Source: Salsipaludibacter sp963812245
GTDB lineage: Bacteria > Actinomycetota > Nitriliruptoria > Nitriliruptorales > Nitriliruptoraceae
DNA: 64,000 nt
NCBI GenBank assembly: GCA_963812245.1
Contig: CAWEUK010000002.1
Coordinates: forward strand, 1,364,001 to 1,428,000
Reading direction: 5' to 3'
Shown piece after piece: positions 45,742 to 54,693 of the stretch (position 1 is the stretch's first letter; each line of letters opens with the position of its first letter). The notes below the pieces were generated by a model. That model saw only the letters and a program-made list of their open reading frames with translations. It searched no databases and was not told where the DNA came from. Position numbers and translations under genes: made by a program.

Positions 45742-46470
45742 TCAACGGGCACCGTTGTGGCCGATGGCCACCATCAGCCAGGCGGTGCGCGCCATGATGG
45801 CGAGATCCTGTCGCAGGGTGTGGGTGCGGGCGTAGGAGACGTCCAGGGCCACCCGGCTCGCGTAGTCGAGGTCGTTGCGTCCCGACACCTGCCACAGGCC
45901 CGTGATGCCGGGTCGCAGCCCGAGCACGAGGGTGACCCACTCGCCGTAGCGTTCCAGTTCGTCGCGGACCACGGGACGCGGCCCCACGACACTCATGTCC
46001 CCCTTCAGGACGTTCCAGAACTGAGGCAGTTCGTCCAGGCTCGTCCGACGCAGCCAGCGTCCGATCCGTGTGACGCGGGGATCGGCCGACAGCTTGAAGT
46101 CGGCCTCGAACTGGGTTCGGAGTCGCTTGTCCGACGCCAGCATGCCGGCCAGCATGCGGTCGGCGCCGTCCACCATGGTCCGGAACTTCAGGCAGGTGAA
46201 CGGCGTGCCGTTGCGACCGATGCGTTCATGTCGAAACAGCACGGGTCCCGGCGAGCTCATCCTCACGGCCAGCGCGATCACCGCGAACACCGGTGCCAGC
46301 GCCAACAGGGCGATCGTCGCCACCAGGCCATCCACGACGCGTTTGGCCGGCAGCACCCAACTGCGTCGGTCGGTGCCGGTCGCCGACTGCGTACTGGGCA
46401 GGACGTGTTCCCCGCCGAGCACCGTTTCGATGACTCCGGCCCGTGTCGATGCGTCCGCGCCAACGCTCAT
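45742..46470 (-). CDS. undecaprenyl-phosphate sugar-1-phosphate transferase (bacterial sugar transferase)
   Basis: 242 residues. It starts lipid-linked polysaccharide synthesis by moving a sugar-1-phosphate from a nucleotide sugar to undecaprenyl phosphate. It is the short catalytic form: one membrane helix (about 45-70) then RHERIGRNGTPF, LKFRTM, RTSLDELPQFWNVLKGDMS, VGPRPV and GLRPGITGLWQVSGR. The four-helix N-terminal half of WbaP/WcaJ is missing, which is usual for the PglC-like group. Two copies of the DosR-box-like motif lie 93 and 122 bases before ATG 46470. Confidence 0.94.
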   Translation of the reverse strand: MSVGADASTRAGVIETVLGGEHVLPSTQSATGTDRRSWVLPAKRVVDGLVATIALLALAPVFAVIALAVRMSSPGPVLFRHERIGRNGTPFTCLKFRTMVDGADRMLAGMLASDKRLRTQFEADFKLSADPRVTRIGRWLRRTSLDELPQFWNVLKGDMSVVGPRPVVRDELERYGEWVTLVLGLRPGITGLWQVSGRNDLDYASRVALDVSYARTHTLRQDLAIMARTAWLMVAIGHNGAR

Positions 46471-46562
46471 GGCTTCCCCAGTCCCTGATCGGCAACCCCG
46501 CCGCGGCGGCCCCCGGCCACCTGTCGGATCACAGATCTACGGGTTGGCTGGTCCATGCTGAA

Positions 46563-46605
46563 GGGACAGGTGTCCCGCGCTGGTGTGGATCGGGACACCT
46601 GTCCC
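46563..46605. promoter_or_regulatory. paired DosR-box-like palindromes before the sugar-transferase gene
   Basis: GGGACAGGTGTCCC (46563-46576) and its exact complement GGGACACCTGTCCC (46592-46605), centres 29 bases apart, about three helix turns. Together they could also fold into a 14-base-pair hairpin with a 15-base loop. The sites are the best matches to the consensus in the window. Confidence 0.65.
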
Positions 46606-46738
46606 GGCCTCGGTCTCGCTTCGAGCGCACGGGAGATGCAGCCCAGGCGAGGGTGTTGGCCCTCGTGGGTGCAGAACCGCCGTCACCCCAGCGTTGTCCC
46701 GGCAGCACCGGCTGCAGATCGGGACGACGGGACGTCAG

Positions 46739-48967
46739 CTAGCTCCTGAACACGGGACGACCACTGTCCACCTCTGCGACCAGCACCTCCTGGACGAGGT
46801 CTCGCATGAACCAGTTGGGCAGGCGATCACCATCGCGAAGGGCCTGGCGTACCTGGCTTCCGGAGATCTGCCTGAGCGTCTGTCCGCGGGACGTCTCGTG
46901 TCTGCGGGTCGACTCGTTGAACCCGATCGGGTCGAAGAACACCGGTTCGATCCCGATTTCGTCACCGAAGCGCGCAAAGATCTCGCGGTTTGCATCCGGG
47001 CCGTAGAAGTCTCCCACACCGGTGTGGTCGCGTCCCATGATGAAGTGGCTGCAGCCCAGGTTCTTCCGGCACAGCGCGGTGAACGCCGCCTCGCGTGGAC
47101 CCGCATACCGGGACCACGTGAACAGGCTGCCCAGGACCACCTTGCGCCGGGGATAGTGCCCGAAGGCCAACAGGGTCTGGTAGCTGAGCAGGATCGGTGC
47201 CGGCAGGAAGTCACCCGGATTCTCGGGGCTGGCCACAGGGCTGATGTAGATCCCGTCGGCGCCGGTGGACTCCAGGGCCCGGAGTTGGATCTCCTCGTGA
47301 CCCCGGTGGGCGGCGTTGCGGGTGTGGAAGCCAACCACCCGGGACCATCCGAGGCGATCGAAGATGAACCGGGTCTGGGTCGGCGTGAGCAGGTAGGGCC
47401 GCTGCAGCGACTCCAGTGGTTCCACCAACGTCACCCGACCCGCCAGGAAGTGGGTACCGGAATCCCGACAGCGGGCAACGCCCGGATGTCGGGCGTCCGT
47501 TGTGCCGAACATCCCGCGGGCAAGCTCATCGTGGTCGAACTCGAACGCCTCCGTCACGTCGAGCAGCGCCCGCACCACGTCGTCGTCGTCGGTCAGTGCC
47601 ACCCGCTCGCCCGCGGTCACGGCGGCGGGTCCTGTCACGTGGGTCGGGTCGACCGCCAGCAGGATGGGCAGCGTCCAGACCTCACCGTGGGGGAGCCGGT
47701 AGGTGGAGAGCACGGAGGTCAGTGTCTCGCGATCCATGAAGCCGGTGAGTGGCGAGTAGGTGCCGACGCTGAGTTGTTCGCAGTCCATCAGGTCGCGACG
47801 GGTGACCGCGATCCGCCGAAGGGCCTCGAGCCCTGCGAGATCGTCGGGACCGGCGTGTTGCAGGACCAGGGTTCCCCCGTGGGGCTCGGCCAACAGGGAG
47901 ACATCGGCGAGGGGATGGTGGTCGTCGATCGTGCCGCGCTCGTAGACGTCGATCATCTTGCGCACCATCGATGCGCACCTCACCGGGTAGCGGCCGATGG
48001 CGGTCTCGGCCGCCAGCACGAGGCCGTCGGCACCGTCCCGGAGGGTGTTGTGGATGTCGTTGACCTCGGCTCGGGTCGGCGTCGGTTGGGACACCATCGA
48101 CTCGAGCAGGTTCGTCGCCACGTACACCGAACTTCCGACCGCGCGAGCTCGCGTGATGATTCGCTTCTGGGTTTCGGGCAGGTGTTCGATCGGCACCTGC
48201 CGCGACAGGTCGCCCCGATCGATCAACAGGGCATCTGACTCGGCCGCGATCCACTCGAGGTTCGCAATCCCCGCCAGGGTCTCGATCTTGGAGATGACAT
48301 GGGCGTTGGGCCCGGCGAGCTTGCGCAGCTCTCGCACGTCGTCGCCCGTGCGGGCGAACGACAGGGCCACGTGGCGGATGTCGAGTTCGACACCCAGTTC
48401 GATGGCCTGCCGATCCTTGTCGGTCAGTGAGGGGATCTCGATCTCACGTTCGACGCTGACTCCCTTGTTCTGTCCGACCAGCCCGCCCTGGAGGACGCGC
48501 ATCATCACCCCGTCCTCGTCCACCTCCACGACCTGCCCGAGGGCGGAGTTGAAGTCGATGCTGAGGAAGTCCCCGGGCGCCAGCGCGCGCGTGACACCCC
48601 GCGGATACAGGTTGAAGTTCCAGTCGTCGCCGGGCACCGACATGTGGTGCACCCGCACGACGGTGTTGCCGTGGAGAGTGATCGACCCGTCGACCATGTT
48701 GCCCGTGCGGATCTGGGCACCCTCGGTGTCCAGGCAGATCGGGACATCCGTGGCGTCGCGGATGGTCTGGATGATCGCACGGAGGTCCTTGACCTTCGTG
48801 TGGCTCAGGTTCACGCGAAACAGCGATGCCCCGCACTCGTCCAGCCGTCGGATGACGGCAGCGTCCAGCGATGCCGGCCCGAGGGTGCACAGCAACTGGG
48901 GTGACGACCCGTCGCTGAGCCGTGTGGACGTCGGGGCGGGGCGAGGTGCCAGCCGGTCGATGCTCAT
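46739..48967 (-). CDS. pyruvate-kinase-like domain fused to ATP sulfurylase
   Basis: 742 residues. Residues 1-360 follow pyruvate kinase: LCTLGPAS, FRVNLSHT, a B-domain, ISKIETLAG (Lys and Glu), DRGDLSRQ, ATNLLESM, PTRAEVNDI and LAAETAIG. The C-terminal regulatory domain is absent. Residues 365-742 are a complete ATP sulfurylase: GTYSPLTGFM, HTRNAAHRGHE, RYAGPREA and GRDHTGVGDFYGP. ATP sulfurylase makes APS from sulfate and ATP; the PK-like part might regenerate ATP or pull pyrophosphate chemistry forward, or regulate, which is inference. The sulfotransferase gene is 47 bases upstream in the same operon, so the likely purpose is sulfation, not sulfur assimilation. ATG 48967 has CAGGAG 7 bases before it. 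No separate APS kinase is in the window. Confidence 0.9.
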   Translation of the reverse strand: MSIDRLAPRPAPTSTRLSDGSSPQLLCTLGPASLDAAVIRRLDECGASLFRVNLSHTKVKDLRAIIQTIRDATDVPICLDTEGAQIRTGNMVDGSITLHGNTVVRVHHMSVPGDDWNFNLYPRGVTRALAPGDFLSIDFNSALGQVVEVDEDGVMMRVLQGGLVGQNKGVSVEREIEIPSLTDKDRQAIELGVELDIRHVALSFARTGDDVRELRKLAGPNAHVISKIETLAGIANLEWIAAESDALLIDRGDLSRQVPIEHLPETQKRIITRARAVGSSVYVATNLLESMVSQPTPTRAEVNDIHNTLRDGADGLVLAAETAIGRYPVRCASMVRKMIDVYERGTIDDHHPLADVSLLAEPHGGTLVLQHAGPDDLAGLEALRRIAVTRRDLMDCEQLSVGTYSPLTGFMDRETLTSVLSTYRLPHGEVWTLPILLAVDPTHVTGPAAVTAGERVALTDDDDVVRALLDVTEAFEFDHDELARGMFGTTDARHPGVARCRDSGTHFLAGRVTLVEPLESLQRPYLLTPTQTRFIFDRLGWSRVVGFHTRNAAHRGHEEIQLRALESTGADGIYISPVASPENPGDFLPAPILLSYQTLLAFGHYPRRKVVLGSLFTWSRYAGPREAAFTALCRKNLGCSHFIMGRDHTGVGDFYGPDANREIFARFGDEIGIEPVFFDPIGFNESTRRHETSRGQTLRQISGSQVRQALRDGDRLPNWFMRDLVQEVLVAEVDSGRPVFRS

Positions 48968-49013
48968 GTGGATTCTCCTGTTGGTGCGGCATCCGGGCCC
49001 ACGTGAGCCCAGG

Positions 49014-49970
49014 TCAGGTGGCGTCGAGTCCCGGTCGGGTCCCGAGCGGCCTGGGCGGTGCGGAGATGCCCTGGCGCCGGTCCTGCGCCCGCTGGCGCAG
49101 TTCCGGGGGAACCTCGTAGCCATGGCGGACCATCTCCGGCTCCAACTCGGGGAGGAGTCGGGTCAGCACGTCCGGATCGAGTCGGCGCCACTTCTCGCGT
49201 CTCGTGGGGTCGACGAGGCGTGATGCGTTGTCAGCCATCTGCTCTGTCATTGCCAACCCGCAGTGCTGGGCGGCCCGGTCCAACAGATTGACCGGGTCGG
49301 TCACGAAGTCCTCGTAGCGCAGGCGCATCACCCGGTCGGGCGGGAACTCCACCAGTGCCTGTTCGGCACGTTGCGAGCACACTGCCCACTGCCGCGCGAT
49401 GACCGTCATCTGGTCGAGGGTTTCCAGGTCATGCGCCATTTCCCGGTAGCGCGGACCCCAGGTCGACAGGTATCGCCGCCGCAGGACGTGCTTGTCCACC
49501 AGCTGGCGGGCGTACTTCGCGGCATAGTGATGCACTTGGCTGGTCGGTGTGTCCGCGAGCCGGCGCCGTGCTCCCGAGGGCGTCACGGTTCGCTGCCACT
49601 TGCGTTCCACCGAGTTGATGAAGGAGAACGGGTTGCGCACGATGAACAGCCAGGTTGCCTCGGGCAGGATCTTGCGGACGTAGGGCAGCCGCAGGATGTT
49701 CACCGGGGTCTTCTCGACCACGACTCGATCCCCGTGGGCACGTTGACGCGCCAGGAACCGAGCGCGGACGTAGCGCTGGACACGCTCGGTGGCATCGGAG
49801 GCGTCGAATTCGTCGTGTGGCCGACCCGGATCGGCGAACTGCCACATGTTGCGCGGTTCGTACCACGACGTGAGATCCGGGTGCTCGGCCAGCATGGCCT
49901 GCAGCACCGTGGTTCCCGACCTCGTGTTGCCGAGGATGATCACCGGCGCCTTGAGTCGCATCGTCGACAT
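49014..49970 (-). CDS. PAPS-dependent sulfotransferase
   Basis: 318 residues. The 5'-phosphosulfate loop is ILGNTRSGTT near residue 12, and the 3'-phosphate motif is FIVRNPFSFINS near residue 115. VVEKTP carries the conserved Lys. The class transfers sulfate from PAPS to a hydroxyl of a carbohydrate or lipid. Joint location with the ATP sulfurylase fusion and polysaccharide genes indicates sulfation of the exported glycan, but the acceptor cannot be read from sequence. ATG 49970 is chosen because the family starts just before the phosphosulfate loop; a longer frame reaches 50072. Confidence 0.9.
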   Translation of the reverse strand: MSTMRLKAPVIILGNTRSGTTVLQAMLAEHPDLTSWYEPRNMWQFADPGRPHDEFDASDATERVQRYVRARFLARQRAHGDRVVVEKTPVNILRLPYVRKILPEATWLFIVRNPFSFINSVERKWQRTVTPSGARRRLADTPTSQVHHYAAKYARQLVDKHVLRRRYLSTWGPRYREMAHDLETLDQMTVIARQWAVCSQRAEQALVEFPPDRVMRLRYEDFVTDPVNLLDRAAQHCGLAMTEQMADNASRLVDPTRREKWRRLDPDVLTRLLPELEPEMVRHGYEVPPELRQRAQDRRQGISAPPRPLGTRPGLDAT

Positions 49971-50056
49971 GCCCACCCCCCGCGGCCATTCCAACCTGTG
50001 CTCGGCAGTCCCCAGCACGTTGTGCCCAGCAGACCCACCCGGGAGGGGTCCGCCTA

Positions 50057-50070
50057 GGGACATCCGCCCC
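50057..50070. promoter_or_regulatory. weak DosR-box-like palindrome between sulfotransferase and nucleotidyltransferase genes
   Basis: GGGACATCCGCCCC has two mismatches to the consensus. It lies 87 bases before the sulfotransferase start and 56 bases before the divergent gene at 50126, so it could serve either. Confidence 0.4.
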
Positions 50071-50125
50071 ATCTCGACACCGACGCGGCTTGGTTAGGGT
50101 GGCGGTTGTCGCAGGAGGGGTACCG

Positions 50126-51289
50126 ATGACCGACACGGGATCCGATGGGGTGCTCGACCTGGTGCGTGCCCTGGTGGCGGCATTCGAGGCCGAGGGAGTC
50201 TCGTGGTGTCACTGGAAGAGCAACGAGGCGCTTGCGGCGTCCGCCTCCGGGCGCAACGACCTCGATCTGTTGGTGCGCCGGGACCACGTCGGTCGGTGTC
50301 GTGCGGTGCTGCACCGGCTGGGATTCGTCCAGGCGCTCCAGCATTCGTCGCGTCGGATCCCGGGCGTGCTGGACTTCCACGGTCACGATGCACAGTTGGG
50401 GCGTCCGGTCCACGTGCACCTGCACACCCAACTCGTCCTGGGTGATGACATGACCAAGAACCATCGGCTCCCGATCGAGGACGAGTACCTGGCCTCGTGC
50501 CGTCCCGACGGACTCTTCCCCGTTCCGGCCCCCGAATTCGAATACGTGGTCTTCATCCTGCGCATGGTGCTCAAGCACTGCGCCTGGGACGCCAAGCTCA
50601 TGCTCATGGGCGGACTCGCCTCGTCCGAGCGCCGGGAGCTCGTGCAGTTGTCGACGCAGGCTTCGCCCAAGGCCAGTCGTGCGCTGGTGGATCGACTGCT
50701 GCCCGAGGTCGGCAGCGAGCTGTTTGCCCGGTGCGAATCCGCCATCGCGTCACCGGGCGACGCGTGGTCCCAGGCCCGAGTCGAGCGTGCGCTCACGATT
50801 GCCATGCGGCCCTACGCGCGCCGGGCGTCGACGGTCGACGTCACCCTGAAGACGACGCGCCGGGTGTACTGGCTGGGGCGGCGCTGGGTGGCGCCACGCA
50901 GTCGCCGCAAGTCCCTGGCCGACGGCGGCATGGTCGTCGCGGTCAGCGGTGGCGATGAGCGCAGTCGGCACCAACTCGTGGCCGATCTCGATGCCTGGTT
51001 GTGCCGTGACTTCGCCGTCCATCCCATGACCTTCGGCGACCGACCGGGGCGAGCCGGTCGGCGGGTGCGCCACCTGGCGGCTGCCGGTGGCCTCGTCCTG
51101 GTGCCCGACCACCCCGCGACGTCGGGACGGCGTCCGGTGGGGTTTCCTCGGCCAGACCTCGAACTCGACCTGGACCGGCCATGGACTGGCGGAGCCGAAG
51201 ATTCCGGCGAACGGGTCGTTGGCGTGGCAGGTTCGACTGCCCAGGCACGGGCCACGGCTGCCCGCGTGGCCCTGTGGAGTCGGCTCTGA
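50126..51289 (+). CDS. nucleotidyltransferase-like protein with degenerate C-terminal kinase domain
   Basis: 387 residues. The N-terminal part (WCHWKSNEALAASASG then NDLDLLV) matches the nucleotidyltransferase-fold proteins common in polysaccharide clusters, with D-L-D-L as the metal motif. In relatives the C-terminal half is a thymidylate-kinase-like domain; here the expected Walker A reads AVSGGDERSRHQL, having lost the GKS/T, and it is shortened. Its target is unknown; transfer of a nucleotide or phosphate group to a glycan precursor is inferred. ATG 50126 has AGGAGGGG 5 bases upstream. It is convergent with the flippase-kinase gene, with 6 bases between their stops. Confidence 0.72.
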   Translation: MTDTGSDGVLDLVRALVAAFEAEGVSWCHWKSNEALAASASGRNDLDLLVRRDHVGRCRAVLHRLGFVQALQHSSRRIPGVLDFHGHDAQLGRPVHVHLHTQLVLGDDMTKNHRLPIEDEYLASCRPDGLFPVPAPEFEYVVFILRMVLKHCAWDAKLMLMGGLASSERRELVQLSTQASPKASRALVDRLLPEVGSELFARCESAIASPGDAWSQARVERALTIAMRPYARRASTVDVTLKTTRRVYWLGRRWVAPRSRRKSLADGGMVVAVSGGDERSRHQLVADLDAWLCRDFAVHPMTFGDRPGRAGRRVRHLAAAGGLVLVPDHPATSGRRPVGFPRPDLELDLDRPWTGGAEDSGERVVGVAGSTAQARATAARVALWSRL

Positions 51290-51295
51290 CCACCG

Positions 51296-53500
51296 TCAGG
51301 CGGCCTCGACGACAGCCTGGACCGCGGCCACCGCATGGTCGCGGATCTCCTGGGCGGGCGCCGCAGCGTCCAGCACGACTGTCGGGCACGGCCACTCGAG
51401 TTCCCGCACCAGTTCGACACGACGGTGCAGGTAGCCGCTGTCGAGGCCGGGGCGGCGCTGCATCGCGATCGCAACCGGCACGTCCAGGGTCAGGACCAGG
51501 TCCGGGTGCACGCGCGTGGCCCGCGCGTATGCCGCCTGTTCCCATCGGGCCAGGGTCCGTCTGACTCCGGCCCGGCGCTCCAGCCAGTCGCCGAGCAATG
51601 GTCCGTCGTTGCCGCCGGGACACTGCGTCTGGGGGTACCGGTCGCACACCACGACCACCCCACTGCGACGTGCCCGGTCGGCGCGGCGGGTCTTGCCAAC
51701 CTTCTCCGCGGCAAGCGCCAACGCCCAGGCGGTGCGCACCACGACGTGCAGGGGATTCGAACGACGTGGGCCCGCATGCGGCACCGTCTTGCGCGTGGCG
51801 GGCGGCTGGATCCGATCACGGACCGCCTTCATGGGCCGGCGGTACCAGGCGGCGGGGCCGTCGCCGCTGCCCAGGTAGACGCGCTGGACGCTCGATGCCG
51901 CGTCGTGTGTGCCGGTCCGGACCTGCGCCAGGTCGTGGGCGAGAGTGGTCGTGAGGGTCGACTTGCCGGACCCGTCGGCGCCGATCACGGCGACGATGGC
52001 GCCGCGACGAGGCGAGCGCCGCGGGGTTCGGGTGGCAAGTCGACGAACCCGCGCGAGCATCCAGAGCACGTCGGGTCCCAGGATCACGCGCGGAGCAAGG
52101 GCGGCGGCCCCCCCAACCACGACGGCGGCCGCGGTGAGCGCGCCGAGCAACACGCCCAGGGGTTGCAGGGTGGTGCTGCGCAGGCCGTCGGCGACTGGCA
52201 CCAGGACGAGCGCCACCAGGCCGGCCAGGGCGAGACCGCGACCATGCGCTCGCGCCCAGGTCGACCAGCTCATTCCCACGATGTCGAGGCTCAGACCGGC
52301 CATCAGCAGTGCGTTGACGACGATGGCCACCATCACGAACGCTGCCACGCCCGGCAGCCCCCAGCGCGTGCCCAGCAGTGCCCCCAGGATCACCAGGACG
52401 GCATAGACGGCCTGTCGCCACGCCCGGCGGTACACGCGTCCCGAGGCCCGGACCAACGAGTCCGACGGCTTGTACGCGGTTCGCGCGACCAGGCCCGCCA
52501 CCAACACCTGGAACGGCACGACCGCCTCGGTCCAACTGGGGCCGAGCACGACCGCGATCACCTCGGGTCCCAGCACCACCCCCACGACCGCGATCGGGGC
52601 CGACACGGACGCGGCCAGGGAGATCGTGCGTCGATAGGCCTCCGCCAGCCGCGCCCGGTCCGCCTGCAGCGCGGCCATGATCGGGAACAGCACCTTGTCG
52701 AGTGCCTGCCCCAGGAGCATCGCGGGCTTGACGGCCAGTTGGTAGGCGCGTCCGTAGATCCCCAGCGCGCCCACGGAGAGCCAACGTCCCACCACGAAGT
52801 AGTCGCCCTGCAGGGCGGCCTGGTTGAAGCCCTTGCCCAGCGCATGGCCACCGCCATAGCGGAGCACCTCCGACGCCTCGGCCCGGTCGATGCGAAGGCC
52901 GCGGGGGTGCGACCGAGCCACCAGCACCTCCACGGTACGCACGGCGGCGTAGGCCAACTGGGCGATGACCAGGGCCCAGACGCCCGCCCCCTGCACGGCC
53001 AGGACACACCCGGTGAGGGCGTAGCCGAACAGGTAGGCGATCGCCTCCACCCGTGCCAGTCCTCGGAACTCCAGGTCGCGCTGCATCAGTGCGAGGCCCA
53101 CGGTGCTGAGGGCGTCGACGACCAAGATCGGCGCCAGTCCCCGCAGGACGGGGGCCAGACCGTCGATCTGGAACACGCGTGCGGTGAACCCCGCGCCCGC
53201 CCACAGCACGACCATGCCCGCGACGCCGACCCAGACCGACAGGGCGAAGGCCGTGCGGACGTGGGCGTCGGTGAGGTCGGTTCTTTGGGTGATGGCTGGT
53301 CCCACGAGGGAGTCGGTGATGATGCGGGCGAGGCCGATCACCACCAACGCCGCACTGGCCAGACCGAACTCGACCGGGGTCAGGAATCGGGCCAGCAGGG
53401 CAAGGACGGCGAACTGGGCGCCGGCCTGGATCGCGTAGCCGGCACTTGTCCAGGCCAGTCCGTGCACGGCCCCGCTGCCCGAGGCACGTGGAGTGCTCAC
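51296..53500 (-). CDS. Wzx-type polysaccharide flippase fused to a thymidylate-kinase-like domain
   Basis: 734 residues. Residues 1-490 are a MOP-superfamily flippase with about 12-14 membrane helices (GLAWTSAGYAIQAGAQF, FGLASAALVVIG, GRAYQLAVKPAMLLG). After a basic linker, residues 510-734 form a TMK-like kinase: Walker A AVIGADGSGKST, the DRY motif VVCDRYPQTQCPGG, and LDVPVAIAMQRR, a lid-like segment. A flippase joined to a soluble kinase is unusual; the kinase would sit on the cytoplasmic side. It might phosphorylate the lipid-linked unit before or during flipping, or gate transport. GTG 53500 overlaps the upstream ligase stop (GTGA). Confidence 0.87.
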   Translation of the reverse strand: MSTPRASGSGAVHGLAWTSAGYAIQAGAQFAVLALLARFLTPVEFGLASAALVVIGLARIITDSLVGPAITQRTDLTDAHVRTAFALSVWVGVAGMVVLWAGAGFTARVFQIDGLAPVLRGLAPILVVDALSTVGLALMQRDLEFRGLARVEAIAYLFGYALTGCVLAVQGAGVWALVIAQLAYAAVRTVEVLVARSHPRGLRIDRAEASEVLRYGGGHALGKGFNQAALQGDYFVVGRWLSVGALGIYGRAYQLAVKPAMLLGQALDKVLFPIMAALQADRARLAEAYRRTISLAASVSAPIAVVGVVLGPEVIAVVLGPSWTEAVVPFQVLVAGLVARTAYKPSDSLVRASGRVYRRAWRQAVYAVLVILGALLGTRWGLPGVAAFVMVAIVVNALLMAGLSLDIVGMSWSTWARAHGRGLALAGLVALVLVPVADGLRSTTLQPLGVLLGALTAAAVVVGGAAALAPRVILGPDVLWMLARVRRLATRTPRRSPRRGAIVAVIGADGSGKSTLTTTLAHDLAQVRTGTHDAASSVQRVYLGSGDGPAAWYRRPMKAVRDRIQPPATRKTVPHAGPRRSNPLHVVVRTAWALALAAEKVGKTRRADRARRSGVVVVCDRYPQTQCPGGNDGPLLGDWLERRAGVRRTLARWEQAAYARATRVHPDLVLTLDVPVAIAMQRRPGLDSGYLHRRVELVRELEWPCPTVVLDAAAPAQEIRDHAVAAVQAVVEAA

Positions 53501-54693
53501 GGCGTGTCCCGCCCGGGTGTGTGGCGAGGCGGGCCGAGAGCCTGGGGCTGGGGTGGCGTCGCCATGCGCTCGTCGAGCACGATTGCCAACGCCAGCAGCA
53601 ACCAGACATGGCGATAGTGGAAGGTCTCGCGCACGAGGCTCTGCAGTGCGAACCCGATGGTGAGCGCCCTGGTCAACCCGCCCGGAGCGCCGTACAACCA
53701 CAGCGCGCCGTAGAGCGCGATCAGCCCTGCCAGGCCCACCACGCCGCGCTCGGACAGGTACGCCAGGTACTCGTTGTGGGCCTCCTGCTGGTCAGGCAGC
53801 AGCCCAAGCCCTCGATTGCTCCCGGGACCGATGCCCAGTGGGTGGTCGCGAACCACCTCGGACGTGGCGGTCCACTTCCCGAGCCGACCCGTGGAACTGC
53901 GCTCGAGATGCTTGACGTTGAACCCGGTGTCGCTCGTCGACGACGGCAGGTTCACCATGACGATGCCGAAGACCGTCACGAGCAGGATCGGCACGAGGAT
54001 GCGCAGTCGCGAGCGACCACTGGACGCCGACGAAGTCGCGCCCAGGTAGGCAAATGCACCGACGACCATGAGCAGGGCCCCGAACGACCCGGTGACGACC
54101 AGCCCCACCAAGGCGAATCCCGACGCCGTGACTCGCAACCAGCGGCTGATGGGCGCCCGGCTGAGCACGATCAGGTTGGCGCCCAGGTAGTGGGCGGCGA
54201 CGTTGGGGTTGGGGAACACCGCGGCCGCCCGCAGGCCCGTCTCGGCCAGGAGCAGCAGCACGACGATGACAGTGGCCACGGCGGCGGCGCTCGCCACGGC
54301 GCGCAGACCACGAGGGCCGACCCGCCGCAGCAACACCACGCCTGCCAGCAGTGATCCGAAGGCGCCGACGTCCTTCAACAGGTCCCGCACCATCCAGGGC
54401 TCGACGCCCATGGCCAGCACGCCCAGCAGCGATCCGAGCAGGATCAGGAGCAATGGCAGGATTGTGCTCCGCATCAACCCCTGCGGCTCTCCGCGGGCCA
54501 ACGACGGCAGCGCGACGATCAACATGGCGACGATGAACAGGTCCGCGACGACGAAGTCCCCGGCCACCGACGGCACCAGGAAGCCGGCGCTGAACACTGC
54601 CGCCAGGACCAGCATGGCGTCGACGTCGCGAGTTGCAGGGATGCCCAGCTCGCTGCTGGCCCGTGGATGCGCGATCCCGAATGAAGCGGTCAT
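53497..54693 (-). CDS. O-antigen ligase/polymerase-like membrane protein (Wzy/WaaL family)
   Basis: 398 residues with about 11 hydrophobic segments. The family loop motif is near residue 300: GLLPDQQEAHNEYLAYL followed by SERGVVGL. This family polymerises repeat units or ligates glycans on the outer face of the membrane. ATG 54693 overlaps the Wzz stop (ATGA) and its own stop overlaps the flippase start, so wzz, ligase and flippase are translationally coupled, a typical Wzx/Wzy arrangement. Confidence 0.88.
   Translation of the reverse strand: MTASFGIAHPRASSELGIPATRDVDAMLVLAAVFSAGFLVPSVAGDFVVADLFIVAMLIVALPSLARGEPQGLMRSTILPLLLILLGSLLGVLAMGVEPWMVRDLLKDVGAFGSLLAGVVLLRRVGPRGLRAVASAAAVATVIVVLLLLAETGLRAAAVFPNPNVAAHYLGANLIVLSRAPISRWLRVTASGFALVGLVVTGSFGALLMVVGAFAYLGATSSASSGRSRLRILVPILLVTVFGIVMVNLPSSTSDTGFNVKHLERSSTGRLGKWTATSEVVRDHPLGIGPGSNRGLGLLPDQQEAHNEYLAYLSERGVVGLAGLIALYGALWLYGAPGGLTRALTIGFALQSLVRETFHYRHVWLLLALAIVLDERMATPPQPQALGPPRHTPGRDTP

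Noticed and set aside
46563..46605. Simple transcription terminator
   Set aside because: The inverted repeat could form a hairpin, but each arm is itself a match to the palindrome found before other units, there is no T-tract, and it is 134 bases away from the preceding stop; an operator pair is the better reading.
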